From NCBI RefSeq assembly GCF_018397995.1, contig NZ_BBQH01000052.1, forward strand, positions 1 through 42,786: a DNA stretch of 42,786 bases, given 5' to 3'. The notes beneath the pieces are model-generated. The model was not told where the DNA came from, searched no databases, and was given only the letters and a program-made list of their open reading frames with translations. Shown piece by piece: positions 22,401 to 29,646 of the stretch. The translations under genes were made by a program, and so were the position numbers. Each line of letters starts with the position of its first letter. The first letter of the stretch is position 1. Source of the DNA: Rhizomonospora bruguierae (GTDB taxonomy: Bacteria > Actinomycetota > Actinomycetes > Mycobacteriales > Micromonosporaceae).

Positions 22401-22899
22401 GGCGGCCGGCGCCGCGGCGGGGGAGCGCCCGGACCGGCTGCCCGGCACGTCCGGCGCGACCCGCCCGCCGCCGACCCTGCCCGGCATGGACGACGTGGAC
22501 AGGCTGATGGCGGACGTGTGGGCGACCGGCCTGTCCCCGGAGAGCCACCCGGCCCAGTTCATCCGCGCCCAACTGGACGCGGTCGGCGCGGTGCCGATCG
22601 GGCGGCTCGGCCGGGTGGAGCACGGGCGGCGGGTGCGGGTCGGCGGGATCGTCACGCACCGGCAGCGGCCGGCGACCGCGGGCGGGATCACGTTCCTCAA
22701 CCTCGAGGACGAGACCGGCATGCTGAACGTCACCTGCTCGCCGGGGCTCTGGCAGCGTTTCCGCAGGGTGGCCCGGACCAGTTCGGCGCTGATCGTGCGC
22801 GGCCGGCTGGAGCGGCACCACGGCGTGGTCAACCTCACGGCCGACCACCTCGACGAGATCACCCCGCCGGTCCGCCCGCCCTCCCGCGACTTCCGCTGA
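19438..22899 (+). CDS. dnaE2: Error-prone DNA polymerase III alpha subunit DnaE2
   Basis: A 1153-residue C-family polymerase, the catalytic part of the SOS mutasome. Order: a short conserved lead (FNNPDIPWSELERTLSD), a Gly/His-rich linker (residues 21-62, GGHGGGSGGHGGHGGGYGG), the PHP domain from about 103 (ELHCHTNFSFLDGASHPEEL, TDHDGLYG), the polymerase core with CQGRGSAANS and the catalytic PPDIDVDIE near 497-505, the FQEQLMQLAIDVAGFTPAEAD and AFASYGFPESHAMSFAY motifs, and a C-terminal OB fold (GGITFLNLEDETGMLNVTC). GTG 19438 has an AGAGG-type ribosome binding site; GTG 19405 would add 11 residues unlike the family. It lies 90 bases after imuB, probably in the same LexA-controlled operon. 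Confidence 0.92.
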   Translation: MGFNNPDIPWSELERTLSDHSGGHGGGSGGHGGHGGGYGGGQGAGSGRNGRGQQGGEQGGGERPYVVDPLAIDADGGDSPAWSRKRQPYRRAPVRRPAGAVPYAELHCHTNFSFLDGASHPEELAEEATRLGLTGLAITDHDGLYGIVRFSEAARALELPTIFGAELSLGLPGPQNGEPDPLGRHLLVLAHGPEGYVRLSRVISEGQLAGGEEGRPVYDLHRVAEDLKDHALVLTGCRKGLVPGALLTQGVTGAARELERLTAVFGAENVAVELIDQGDPLDGERNDALAELAKAKDLPTVATNNVHYAAPGRRRLATALAAVRARRSLDEIDGWLPGAATAHLRSGAEMAARFAAYPGAVARAARYGAQLAFDLNLVAPKLPDFPVAPGHTEMTWLRELTMAGALRRYGPPEAHPQAYRQLEYELSMIEELEFPGYFLVVHQIVEFCRRENIYCQGRGSAANSAVCYALGITNVDAVRHGLLFERFLAPERDGPPDIDVDIESDRREEVIQFVYETYGRRHTAQVANVISYRPRSAVRDIAKAFGFSPGQQDAWSKQIDRWGSIAAVDADEIPAHVIEYANELQTFPRHLGIHSGGMVICDRPVVEVCPVEWARMANRSVLQWDKDDCATVGLVKFDLLGLGMLSALHYAYDMIQLDLDIGSMDLTDPEVYAMLCRADSVGVFQVESRAQMATLPRLKPECFYDLVVEVALIRPGPIQGGSVHPFIRRKNGLEPVTFPHPLMRNALEKTRGVPLFQEQLMQLAIDVAGFTPAEADRLRRAMGSKRSTERMAAIRERLYAGMAERGITGELADDVYRKLAAFASYGFPESHAMSFAYLVYASSWLKRYHPAAFCAALLNAQPMGFYSPQTLVDDARRHGVEVRRPDINASDAKAVLESTPATRWGSEPGEPPHRWGLGGPAVRMGLSGVRTLGEEVAQRIEDERRANGPYADLGDLARRAGLSTAHLEALATADAFAGFGLTRRQALWAAGAAAGERPDRLPGTSGATRPPPTLPGMDDVDRLMADVWATGLSPESHPAQFIRAQLDAVGAVPIGRLGRVEHGRRVRVGGIVTHRQRPATAGGITFLNLEDETGMLNVTCSPGLWQRFRRVARTSSALIVRGRLERHHGVVNLTADHLDEITPPVRPPSRDFR

Positions 22900-23040
22900 C
22901 GCCGCGAGGCCGGCGCCGCGAGGCGGTGCCGCAGGCTGACGGCGTAAGCCTGCGAGGCGGCGCCGCGGGGCTGATGCCGCGGGGCTGGCGGCGCGGGCTG
23001 GGCGCCGCGCGGCGGCGCCGCGGGGCTGGCGCCGCGAACG
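22898..23040. repeat. Degenerate GC repeat array after dnaE2, with a hairpin
   Basis: About ten imperfect units related to ggcgccgcggggctg (roughly 14-18 bases each) follow the dnaE2 stop. Inside it, GGCGCCGC (23001-23008) and GCGGCGCC (23012-23019) form a perfect 8-bp stem with a three-base loop. The array resembles the intergenic arrays at 2962 and 27091 in style but not in unit sequence. Confidence 0.75.
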
Positions 23041-23045
23041 GGAGG

Positions 23046-23071
23046 CGATGGTGAGGGGATCGCCACCATCG
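23046..23071 (+). terminator. Hairpin downstream of dnaE2, possible terminator
   Basis: CGATGGTG (23046-23053) and CACCATCG (23064-23071) form an 8-bp stem with a 10-base loop, between the end of dnaE2 and the promoter of the next gene. There is no T-run, so this would be a T-less actinobacterial-type terminator at best. Confidence 0.4.
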
Positions 23072-23132
23072 GCCGGGCGGGGCCTGGCCGGCCCGGCCGG
23101 AGTTCCAGGCGATGCGGAAGCGGGCGGTGGAA

Positions 23133-23145
23133 TAGGCTCCCCACC
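23133..23145 (+). promoter_or_regulatory. Leaderless promoter of the methyltransferase gene
   Basis: TAGGCT at 23133-23138 matches TANNNT and is followed by seven bases and the GTG start at 23146. There is no ribosome binding site, consistent with a leaderless mRNA. Confidence 0.6.
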
Positions 23146-24042
23146 GTGGAGCGCACACCCGCCCGGGTTGCCGGGCCGCACGCCGCCCCGCGGACCGCCG
23201 TCGTGTGGGCCGTCCTGGAACGCGAGTTGCAGCGGCGCGGCGGCGGGCCGCTGGAGATCATGGACGTGGGCGGCGGCACGGGCGGGTTCGCCGTGCCGCT
23301 GGCCGAGGCCGGGCACCGGGTGACCGTGGTGGACGCCAGCCCGGACGCGCTCGCCGCGCTGACCCGGCGGGCGGCGGAGGCCGGGGTGGCGGAGCGGGTC
23401 CGCGCCGTGCAGGGCGACGCGGACGCGCTCGGCGGCCTCGCCGCGCCGGGCAGCGTCGACCTGGTGCTGTGCCACGCGGTACTCGAGGTGGTGGACCGGC
23501 CGGTGGAGGTGGTGACCGCGCTCGCGGCGCTGCTGCGTCCGGGCGGCGCGGCCAGCGTGCTGGTGGCGAACCGGGCCGCGGCGGTGCTCTCCCGGGCGAT
23601 GAGCGGTCACCTCGAGGTGGCCGCCACGCTGCTGCGTGATCCGGAGGGGCGGGTCGGGCTGAAGGACACGCTGCGCCGCCGTTTCGACGCGGGCAGCGCG
23701 GCCGCGCTGCTGCTGGGTGCGGGGCTGGCGGTGGAGGAGAGCCACGGCGTGCGGGTGGTGGCGGACCTGGTGCCCGCCGCCGTCGCGGACGCCAACCCGG
23801 ACGGGCTGCTCGCGCTGGAACTCGCGGCGTCCTCGATCTCCCCGTACCGGGACGTCGCCACCCAGTTGCACCTGCTCGCCCGCCGCCCGTCGGACGAGGA
23901 GCGGCTGCCGGGCGCCTTCCCGGCCACCGGCGTCGCCCCGCCCGGCGTCGCGCCCTCCACCGCGGTGCCGCCCACCGCCGCCGCGGTTGACGGGACCGCT
24001 GACGGCGCGGGCGCCGCCGGTGCGGCCGGCAAGCCGGCATGA
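23146..24042 (+). CDS. SAM-dependent methyltransferase (class I, SmtA-like)
   Basis: A 298-residue protein with a Rossmann-type methyltransferase core: IMDVGGGTGGFAVPLAEAG (motif I, residues 38-56), VTVVDASPDALAAL (motif II acidic residue), VQGDADAL and DLVLCHAVLEVVDRP. The last 45 residues are an Ala/Pro/Gly-rich tail (GVAPPGVAPSTAVPPTAAA). Substrate unknown; homologues occur next to the same phosphodiesterase gene in related actinobacteria as far as I recall. Its stop overlaps the start of the phosphodiesterase (ATGA), so the two are translationally coupled. Confidence 0.82.
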   Translation: MERTPARVAGPHAAPRTAVVWAVLERELQRRGGGPLEIMDVGGGTGGFAVPLAEAGHRVTVVDASPDALAALTRRAAEAGVAERVRAVQGDADALGGLAAPGSVDLVLCHAVLEVVDRPVEVVTALAALLRPGGAASVLVANRAAAVLSRAMSGHLEVAATLLRDPEGRVGLKDTLRRRFDAGSAAALLLGAGLAVEESHGVRVVADLVPAAVADANPDGLLALELAASSISPYRDVATQLHLLARRPSDEERLPGAFPATGVAPPGVAPSTAVPPTAAAVDGTADGAGAAGAAGKPA

Positions 24043-25214
24043 CGCTGCTGGAGACGGTCCGGCCGCGGTACGGGGTGGGCAGCCTGGCCGACGTGCTGCC
24101 CGGCGCGCTCGCGCTCCTCGGCGTGCCGGGCGCCGCCGACGCGCTGGGCCTGGCCGCCCGGGCCGGCCCGGTGCGCCGGGTGGCGGTCCTGCTCGTGGAC
24201 GGGCTCGGCAGTCGCACGCTGCCGCTGGCCGCCCCGCACTCCCCGGTGCTGGCCGACGCGCTCGCCGGGCGGCTCGGCACGCTGACCGAGTTGACCAGCG
24301 GCTTCCCCTCCACCACGCCGACCAGCCTGGCCTCGATCGGCACGGGAGCGGGCCCCGGCGAGCACGGCCTGATCGGCTTCACCGTGAACGTGCCCGGCAC
24401 GACCCGGGTGCTCAACCACATCAACTGGTGGGGCGACCCCGATCCGCTGGCCTGGCAGCCGGTCACCACCCAGTTCGAGCGGGCCGCGGCGGCCGGCGTG
24501 GCGGTGACCGTGGTCAACCGCCCCGAGTTCGCGGGCAGCGGCCTCAGCGTCTCGGCCTACCGGGGCGCCACCCACGCCGACGCGCCGGACCTGCCGGCGC
24601 TCGCCCACGAGATGCTCGCCGCCCTCGCCGCCGCGGACGGGCCCGCCCTCGTCTACGGCTACCACCCGAACGTGGACCGGGACGGCCACCTCTACGGGGT
24701 GGACTCGCCCGAGTGGCACGCCGCGGTCGCCGGCCTGGACACCCTGCTCGACCGGCTCGTCGCCGGGTTGCCGCCGGACGCGGTGCTGCTGGTCACCGCC
24801 GACCACGGGCAGCTCAACATCCCGCCCGGGAGCCGGTTCGACCTGGCCGCCGACCCGCGGCTGCGCTCCGGGGTGCGGGTCGTCGCCGGCGAGCCCCGGG
24901 TGCGGTACCTGCACGTCGAGCCCGGCGCGGCCGGGGATGTGATCGCCACCTGGCGTGCCGTGCTGGGCGGCGCCGCCTGGGTCGCCAGCCGGGAGGAGGC
25001 GGTCGCCGCCGGCTGGTTCGGGCCGGTCCGCGAGGAGCACCTGAGCCGGGTCGGCGACGTGGTGGTCGCCTGCCACGACCGGTATGCGGTGCTCTCCACC
25101 GGCACCGAGCCGGAGGTCATATCGCGGCTGGTCGCGTACCACGGGTCGTACACGGCGGCGGAGATGCTCGTGCCGCTGTGGAGCGTGCCGGGGAATGTCG
25201 GTGGTGGAGGCTAG
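24039..25214 (+). CDS. Alkaline phosphatase superfamily phosphodiesterase / nucleotide pyrophosphatase
   Basis: A 391-residue member of the type I phosphodiesterase/nucleotide pyrophosphatase family. The metal and nucleophile residues are visible in order: Asp in VLLVDGLGSR (about residue 54), the Thr nucleophile in SGFPSTTPTSLASIG (near 90), Asp and His in NVDRDGHLYG, Asp-His in TADHGQL and a late His in VAYHGSYT. It has no clear signal peptide, so it is probably cytoplasmic. Substrate not determinable. It overlaps the methyltransferase by four bases; its stop TAG is part of the -10 of dinB. Confidence 0.85.
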   Translation: MTLLETVRPRYGVGSLADVLPGALALLGVPGAADALGLAARAGPVRRVAVLLVDGLGSRTLPLAAPHSPVLADALAGRLGTLTELTSGFPSTTPTSLASIGTGAGPGEHGLIGFTVNVPGTTRVLNHINWWGDPDPLAWQPVTTQFERAAAAGVAVTVVNRPEFAGSGLSVSAYRGATHADAPDLPALAHEMLAALAAADGPALVYGYHPNVDRDGHLYGVDSPEWHAAVAGLDTLLDRLVAGLPPDAVLLVTADHGQLNIPPGSRFDLAADPRLRSGVRVVAGEPRVRYLHVEPGAAGDVIATWRAVLGGAAWVASREEAVAAGWFGPVREEHLSRVGDVVVACHDRYAVLSTGTEPEVISRLVAYHGSYTAAEMLVPLWSVPGNVGGGG

Positions 25215-25223
25215 CCTGCGGGG
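25212..25223 (+). promoter_or_regulatory. Leaderless promoter of dinB
   Basis: TAGCCT at 25212-25217 fits TANNNT and is followed by six bases and the dinB GTG at 25224. The TAG is also the stop codon of the upstream gene. No LexA box is seen near it. Confidence 0.6.
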
Positions 25224-26531
25224 GTGGGTAGGAGTCAGGCCGTGCCGCGAGGCGGTTCCGAGGGGTTCGGGCCCGACGCCGACGATTCCGGAAGCTGCAT
25301 CCTGCACGTCGACATGGACGCGTTCTTCGCCTCGGTCGAGGTGCGCCGCCGCCCGGAGCTGAGGGGCCGGCCCGTCGTGGTCGGCGGCGTCGGCCCGCGC
25401 GGTGTCGTCTCCTCCGCCAGCTACGAGGCCCGCCGGTACGGTGTGCGCAGCGCGATGCCCACCGCCCGGGCCCGGGCGCTCTGCCGGCACGCCGTGTTCC
25501 TGCCGCCCGACTTCGCGCGGTATTCGGCCGCCTCGCGTGCGGTGATGCAGATCTTCCGGGAGGTCACGCCGCTGATCGAGCCGCTCTCGTTGGACGAGGC
25601 GTTCCTGGACGTCGCCGGCGCCCGTCGGCTGCTCGGCCGCCCCGCCGAGATCGCCGCCGCGATCCGCGCCCGGGTCGCCGCCGAGCAGGGCATCACCTGC
25701 TCGGTCGGGGTGGCCCCGACGAAGTTCGTGGCCAAGCTCGGTTCCACCCGCGCCAAGCCGGACGGGTTGATCGTCGTCCCGGCCGGCCGGGTCCTGGAGT
25801 TCCTGCACCCGCTGCCGGTCGCCGCGCTGTGGGGGGTGGGGGAGCGGGCGGCCGAGGTGCTGGCCCGGCTCGGCCTGCGCACGGTCGGCGATGTGGCGCA
25901 CGCCCCGCCCGCGATGATCCGCTCCGCGCTCGGCGAGGCCGCCGCCGCCCATCTGGTGGAGCTTGCCCGGGGGCGGGATCCGCGCCGGGTCACCCCGGAG
26001 CAGGTGGAGAAGTCGATCGGCGCGGAGACCACCTTCGACACCGACATCGCCGACCCGGACGCGCTGCGCCGCACCCTGCTCGCCCTCTCCGACAAGGTGG
26101 GCGTCCGGTTGCGCCGCGCCGGCCAGGTTGGGCGGACGGTATCGATCAAGGTGCGGCTCACCGACTTCCGCACGCTCACCCGGTCCCGCACGCTGGCCAC
26201 GGCCACCGATGTGGCCCGGGAGATATTCGACACCGCGTGGGACCTGTTCCGGATCCTCTCGCCCGGGCAGCGGGTCCGGCTGCTCGGCGTCCGGATGGAG
26301 AACCTGTCCGACGAGCGCAGCACGTTCCGGCAGCCCACGCTGGGTGCGCCGGAGCGCGGCTGGCGCGAGGCCGAGGCCGCCGCGGACGCCGCAGCCGCCC
26401 GATTTGGTCGATCCGTGGTGCGCCCGGCCAGCCTCCTGGGCGACCCCCCGGGTCCCGCACGGCGGCACGGAAAGGAAAAACCGACCGGAGCGTCGGTCGT
26501 CCCGCTTTCCGACCCGCGAACGCCCTCGTAG
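25224..26531 (+). CDS. dinB: DNA polymerase IV (Y family)
   Basis: A 435-residue translesion polymerase with intact catalytic acids: HVDMDAFFASVE (residues 28-39) and LSLDEAFLDVAGA. The palm-fingers motifs RPVVVGG, YEARRYGVRSAMP, CSVGVAPTKFVAKLGS and the little-finger region (SIGAETTFDTDI, VRLTDFRTLTRSRT) are all present. The GTG start is probably leaderless; ATG 25314 (at DMD) would remove the conserved lead. In contrast to the mutasome operon there is no SOS box in front, so basal expression is expected. The C terminus has no obvious beta-clamp motif that I can point to. Confidence 0.9.
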   Translation: MGRSQAVPRGGSEGFGPDADDSGSCILHVDMDAFFASVEVRRRPELRGRPVVVGGVGPRGVVSSASYEARRYGVRSAMPTARARALCRHAVFLPPDFARYSAASRAVMQIFREVTPLIEPLSLDEAFLDVAGARRLLGRPAEIAAAIRARVAAEQGITCSVGVAPTKFVAKLGSTRAKPDGLIVVPAGRVLEFLHPLPVAALWGVGERAAEVLARLGLRTVGDVAHAPPAMIRSALGEAAAAHLVELARGRDPRRVTPEQVEKSIGAETTFDTDIADPDALRRTLLALSDKVGVRLRRAGQVGRTVSIKVRLTDFRTLTRSRTLATATDVAREIFDTAWDLFRILSPGQRVRLLGVRMENLSDERSTFRQPTLGAPERGWREAEAAADAAAARFGRSVVRPASLLGDPPGPARRHGKEKPTGASVVPLSDPRTPS

Positions 26532-26587
26532 ACTGGCGGGTAAGCAGTCGACTGGCTGCCACGGTCGATTCGGCCCGAACGGGCCGA
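26529..26587 (+). promoter_or_regulatory. Promoter region of the DUF3040 gene with an 18-bp palindrome
   Basis: TAGACT (26529-26534) overlaps the dinB stop and fits a -10. At 26570-26587 lies TCGGCCCGAACGGGCCGA, in which eight bases on each side of a central AA are perfectly complementary. The two-base centre is too short for an RNA hairpin loop, so the shape suggests a protein-binding operator, or a stem with a few opened pairs. A smaller palindrome, CAGTCGACTG, is at 26545-26554. Confidence 0.45.
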
Positions 26588-26613
26588 CCTGGGTGTGACC
26601 GGGGAGGAGTGCC

Positions 26614-27000
26614 GTGCCGCTCTCGGAGCACGAGCAGCGGCTGTTCGAGCAGATCGAGCGGTCGCTTGCCGAGGACCCGAAGTTCGCCTCGGCGGTGCGC
26701 GCCAGCGACCCGCGCTTCCACGCGCGCCGTCGCCTGCTCGTCGCTGCCGGTGTGATAGTCGCAGGGCTCGCGTTGGTTGTCTACGGCACCGTGCAGGCCA
26801 GCCCGCTGCTGGGCGTGGCCGGATTCGTGGTGATGCTCGGCGCCGCCGCCTTCGCGATGCAGTCGCACCGTAAGGCGCAGGCCCCGGACCTGCACGTGGT
26901 GGGCGGCACCGCCTCCCGCCGCACCCGGCAGCCGCGCCGGATGTCGCTGATCGACCGGCTTGAGGAGCGCTGGCGCCAGCGCCCCGAAGGCCACCGCTAA
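26614..27000 (+). CDS. DUF3040 domain membrane protein
   Basis: A 128-residue protein of the actinobacterial DUF3040 family: a conserved head, MPLSEHEQRLFEQIERSLAE, then DPRFHARRR, two membrane helices (about 40-60 and 65-83, LLVAAGVIVAGLALVVYGT and LLGVAGFVVMLGAAAFAM) and a basic C terminus. Function unknown; the family is common near cell division and cell wall genes in actinobacteria. GTG 26614 follows GGGGAGGAG. Confidence 0.88.
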   Translation: MPLSEHEQRLFEQIERSLAEDPKFASAVRASDPRFHARRRLLVAAGVIVAGLALVVYGTVQASPLLGVAGFVVMLGAAAFAMQSHRKAQAPDLHVVGGTASRRTRQPRRMSLIDRLEERWRQRPEGHR

Positions 27001-27090
27001 CCCAGCCCCACCCCTCCCTCCCCAGCACCGCCCGCCGCCCGCACTTCCGCGGCGCATCGGCGAGGCTTGGCCACGGCCGCGGCAAGGGCC

Positions 27091-27177
27091 CGGCGAGCAG
27101 GGCCGCGGCGAGCAGGGCCGCGGCGAGCAGGGCCGCGGCGAGCAGGGCCGCGGCGAGCAGGGCCGCGGCGAGCAGGG
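27091..27177. repeat. Minisatellite, 15-bp unit, five full copies plus a partial copy
   Basis: The unit cggcgagcagggccg is repeated perfectly at 27091-27165, followed by a 12-base partial copy. It lies between the convergent DUF3040 and transglutaminase genes, ending seven bases before the transglutaminase stop. The rest of the gap (27001-27090) is C-rich, with no clear terminator. Confidence 0.95.
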
Positions 27178-27183
27178 GACGGG

Positions 27184-29646
27184 TCAGCGGGAGGTGCGGG
27201 GGGCCAGGAGACGGCGGCGCGGGTTGAGGCGGGATGCGGCGTCGCGGCCCTGGATGAACACGCCCACCACCCGCGCGTAGGCGTCGCCCATCGCCGTGCG
27301 CCACCTCAGCAGCACCGACGGGGGCAGCAGGACCGCACGGATGCGCGTACCGCGGCTGACGTGGGTGGCGATGGAACGGCGGACCGTCCCCACCGCCTCG
27401 CCCAACCCCTCGGCCCGCATCGCCCGCCGGGCGTACCGGGCGTGCTCCTCCGCCTGACCGAGCAGGCGGGCCGCCGCCACGGCGGGCGGGTCCAACTCGG
27501 CCTGCCGGGCGATCCGCTCCGCGGTGACCCGGGTGGTCTCCGCCGGATCGACCGGGAACTGGTAGTCGATCAGGGTGTCGACCAGTTCGTCCCACGCCTG
27601 GTGGGCCTCGCGGCGGGCCCGGTCGCCGCCGTCGTCCACGGTGACGGCCGCGCCGCCGGTGCCGCCGCGTCCGCCCGTGCCCGACAGGACGGTGGCGGAC
27701 GGCTGGCGGACGGCGCGGGCGCGGCGGCGGCGCAGCGCCGCGCGGCGCAGCGCCGGGCTGGCGAGCAGGAGCAGCAGGACCGCCAGCCCGGCCAGGGTCC
27801 ACCAGACCCACGGCGGGGTCCGGTCTGCCCCCACCGTGCCGGCGTTGCCGCCCTCCTGGGCGCCGTCCCGGCCGACCTGGTCGGCCCGCGGGTCGTCGGT
27901 CTCGACCGGCCCATTCGGCGCCGCCGCGGTCGGCGTGACATCGGCCTGGGCGCGGGTGTCCGGTGCCCACGCCGAGGGGGCGGAGCCGGAGACGTCACCG
28001 GCCGGGGTGGCGTCGAACGGCACCCAGCCGAAGCCGGCGAAGTACACCTCGGTCCAGGCGTGCAGGTTGCGGTTGGTGAGCGTGTAGACGCCGTTGTCCG
28101 GCGCGGCGCCCCGGGTGAAGCCGAACGCCACCCGGGCCGGGATGCCCGCCGCCCGCACCAGCCAGGCCAGGGCGGACGCGTACTGCTCGCAGAAGCCCTG
28201 CTTGTTGGTCAGGAAGTTCACGATGTCGCTCGGCGAGTTGCCGGGCTTCGTGGTGGTCGCGTACTTGAAGCCGCGCTCGGGGGACAGGGAGTCGTAGAGG
28301 GCGCGGACCTTGTCGTACACGGTGTTCTTGTTGACCACCCGGCTCTGCACCCACTCGGAGATCTCCCGGACCCGGGGCGCGTTGGCGTACCGCTGGTTGG
28401 GGTCGTCCGGGGCGAGCGGCTTCGAGGTCCGCAGCGCCTCCGGGTCGTACCGCCGGTGCACGTACGTGAACTGGTACTTCTTCTTGACCGAGCGCGACCG
28501 GTTGGAGTAGACGACCTGCCGGTCGCTGTCGTACAGCCAGCCCGAATCCAGTCCCCGGATGGTGAGCGGCTGCCCGTACACGGGCAGGTACGGCTCGTCG
28601 AAGTTGAGCACCTCGACGCTGGCGGACCAGCGCTGGTCGATGATCCCGGCCACCCGCAACTCGGTCTCCTGCCCCGACAGGCCGGCGGCGAGCGAGCGGC
28701 CGCGCGGGTTGGCGCTGCCGAAGCCCTGCGGGCTGATCTGGTCGGCGACGCCGAAGCGCAGGTAGTACGGGTCCGGGTCGTCGGTGCTGACCCGGACCAT
28801 GTCGTAGGTGTCGTTCTGGGTCAGCCGGCCGCTCAGCTCGGCGAACAGGTTGACCCGGCCGGGGCCCGGGCGGGGCGACCCGTCGCCGGTGCCGTCGTCG
28901 CCCACGCCGGCGCCGACGTTGTCCAGCAGCCCGCTGGTCATGCCGGGGATGGCCAGCGGGACCAGGACCGCGGCGAGCACGCCGACGACGGCGAGGCGGC
29001 GGCCGGCGGCGGCGAGCGGGGACGGCTCCCACAGGTCCACGTCCCGGCCCTCGCCGGTGAACCGGCGGCCGAACCGGCGCACCCGGTCCACGTTGTCGGT
29101 GACGAGCAGCCAGAGGAAGCCGAGCGAGCCGATGCCGAACGGGATGGCCGGGACGCTGTCGGTGTGCACCGCCACCGGCACCGAGTAGATCGCCAGCATG
29201 GGCAGGCCGGCGAGGGCGGGCCGGCGCAGCCCGACGGCGAGCACGTCCACCACGATGCCGACCGAACCGACCCCGGCGACCGCCAGGAACAGCAGGCCGG
29301 GGCGGTCGGGCACGGGGATGCCGTAGCCGCGCACGTCGTCCATCGCCTGGGCGAGCAGGGCACCGAACCGGTCGAAGGTGGCGCCCGAGGGGAGCACGCC
29401 GATGAACTCGTGACCGCTGGGGAACAGCCAGGTCAGCACGAGCAGCAGGGTGCCGGCCATGGCGCCGACCTGGGCCGACAGCGGCGCCCGCAGCGCGCGG
29501 GCCAGCGTGGCGGCGCCGGTAACCAGGGCGATCGTGATGCCGACCTGGAACAGCCAGGTCCACTGCTCGAAGATCGACGTCAGCGGCGCGGCGGAGAGGA
29601 AGGTGGCCGCGGCGGCGACGAGGCCGACGTTGCGGCGGGAGTTCAC
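27184..29646 (-). CDS. Transglutaminase-like membrane protein (TgpA type, DUF3488/DUF4129)
   Basis: An 820-residue protein: five or six N-terminal helices (residues 8-230), an extracytoplasmic region, a transglutaminase-like cysteine domain with Cys in KQGFCEQYASALAWLVRAAG, His in NRNLHAWTEVYF and Asp in WVPFDATPAGD, then a single helix (WWTLAGLAVLLLLLASPAL) and a cytoplasmic tail. It is the last gene of the moxR-DUF58-transglutaminase operon; GTG 29646 overlaps the DUF58 stop (GTGA). This gene set is widespread and thought to act on the envelope, but the substrate is unknown. It ends next to a 15-bp minisatellite. Confidence 0.88.
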   Translation of the reverse strand: MNSRRNVGLVAAAATFLSAAPLTSIFEQWTWLFQVGITIALVTGAATLARALRAPLSAQVGAMAGTLLLVLTWLFPSGHEFIGVLPSGATFDRFGALLAQAMDDVRGYGIPVPDRPGLLFLAVAGVGSVGIVVDVLAVGLRRPALAGLPMLAIYSVPVAVHTDSVPAIPFGIGSLGFLWLLVTDNVDRVRRFGRRFTGEGRDVDLWEPSPLAAAGRRLAVVGVLAAVLVPLAIPGMTSGLLDNVGAGVGDDGTGDGSPRPGPGRVNLFAELSGRLTQNDTYDMVRVSTDDPDPYYLRFGVADQISPQGFGSANPRGRSLAAGLSGQETELRVAGIIDQRWSASVEVLNFDEPYLPVYGQPLTIRGLDSGWLYDSDRQVVYSNRSRSVKKKYQFTYVHRRYDPEALRTSKPLAPDDPNQRYANAPRVREISEWVQSRVVNKNTVYDKVRALYDSLSPERGFKYATTTKPGNSPSDIVNFLTNKQGFCEQYASALAWLVRAAGIPARVAFGFTRGAAPDNGVYTLTNRNLHAWTEVYFAGFGWVPFDATPAGDVSGSAPSAWAPDTRAQADVTPTAAAPNGPVETDDPRADQVGRDGAQEGGNAGTVGADRTPPWVWWTLAGLAVLLLLLASPALRRAALRRRRARAVRQPSATVLSGTGGRGGTGGAAVTVDDGGDRARREAHQAWDELVDTLIDYQFPVDPAETTRVTAERIARQAELDPPAVAAARLLGQAEEHARYARRAMRAEGLGEAVGTVRRSIATHVSRGTRIRAVLLPPSVLLRWRTAMGDAYARVVGVFIQGRDAASRLNPRRRLLAPRTSR

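Noticed and set aside
19468-23871. Very long open frame (1467 codons) on the minus strand opposite dnaE2
   Set aside because: It is the antisense shadow of a high-GC gene: the translation is Arg/His/Gln/Pro-rich without domains, while dnaE2 on the plus strand has a complete set of motifs.
25150-25223. LexA box in front of dinB
   Set aside because: No TCGAAC-N4-GTTCGA or close variant is seen; only a leaderless-type -10 is present.
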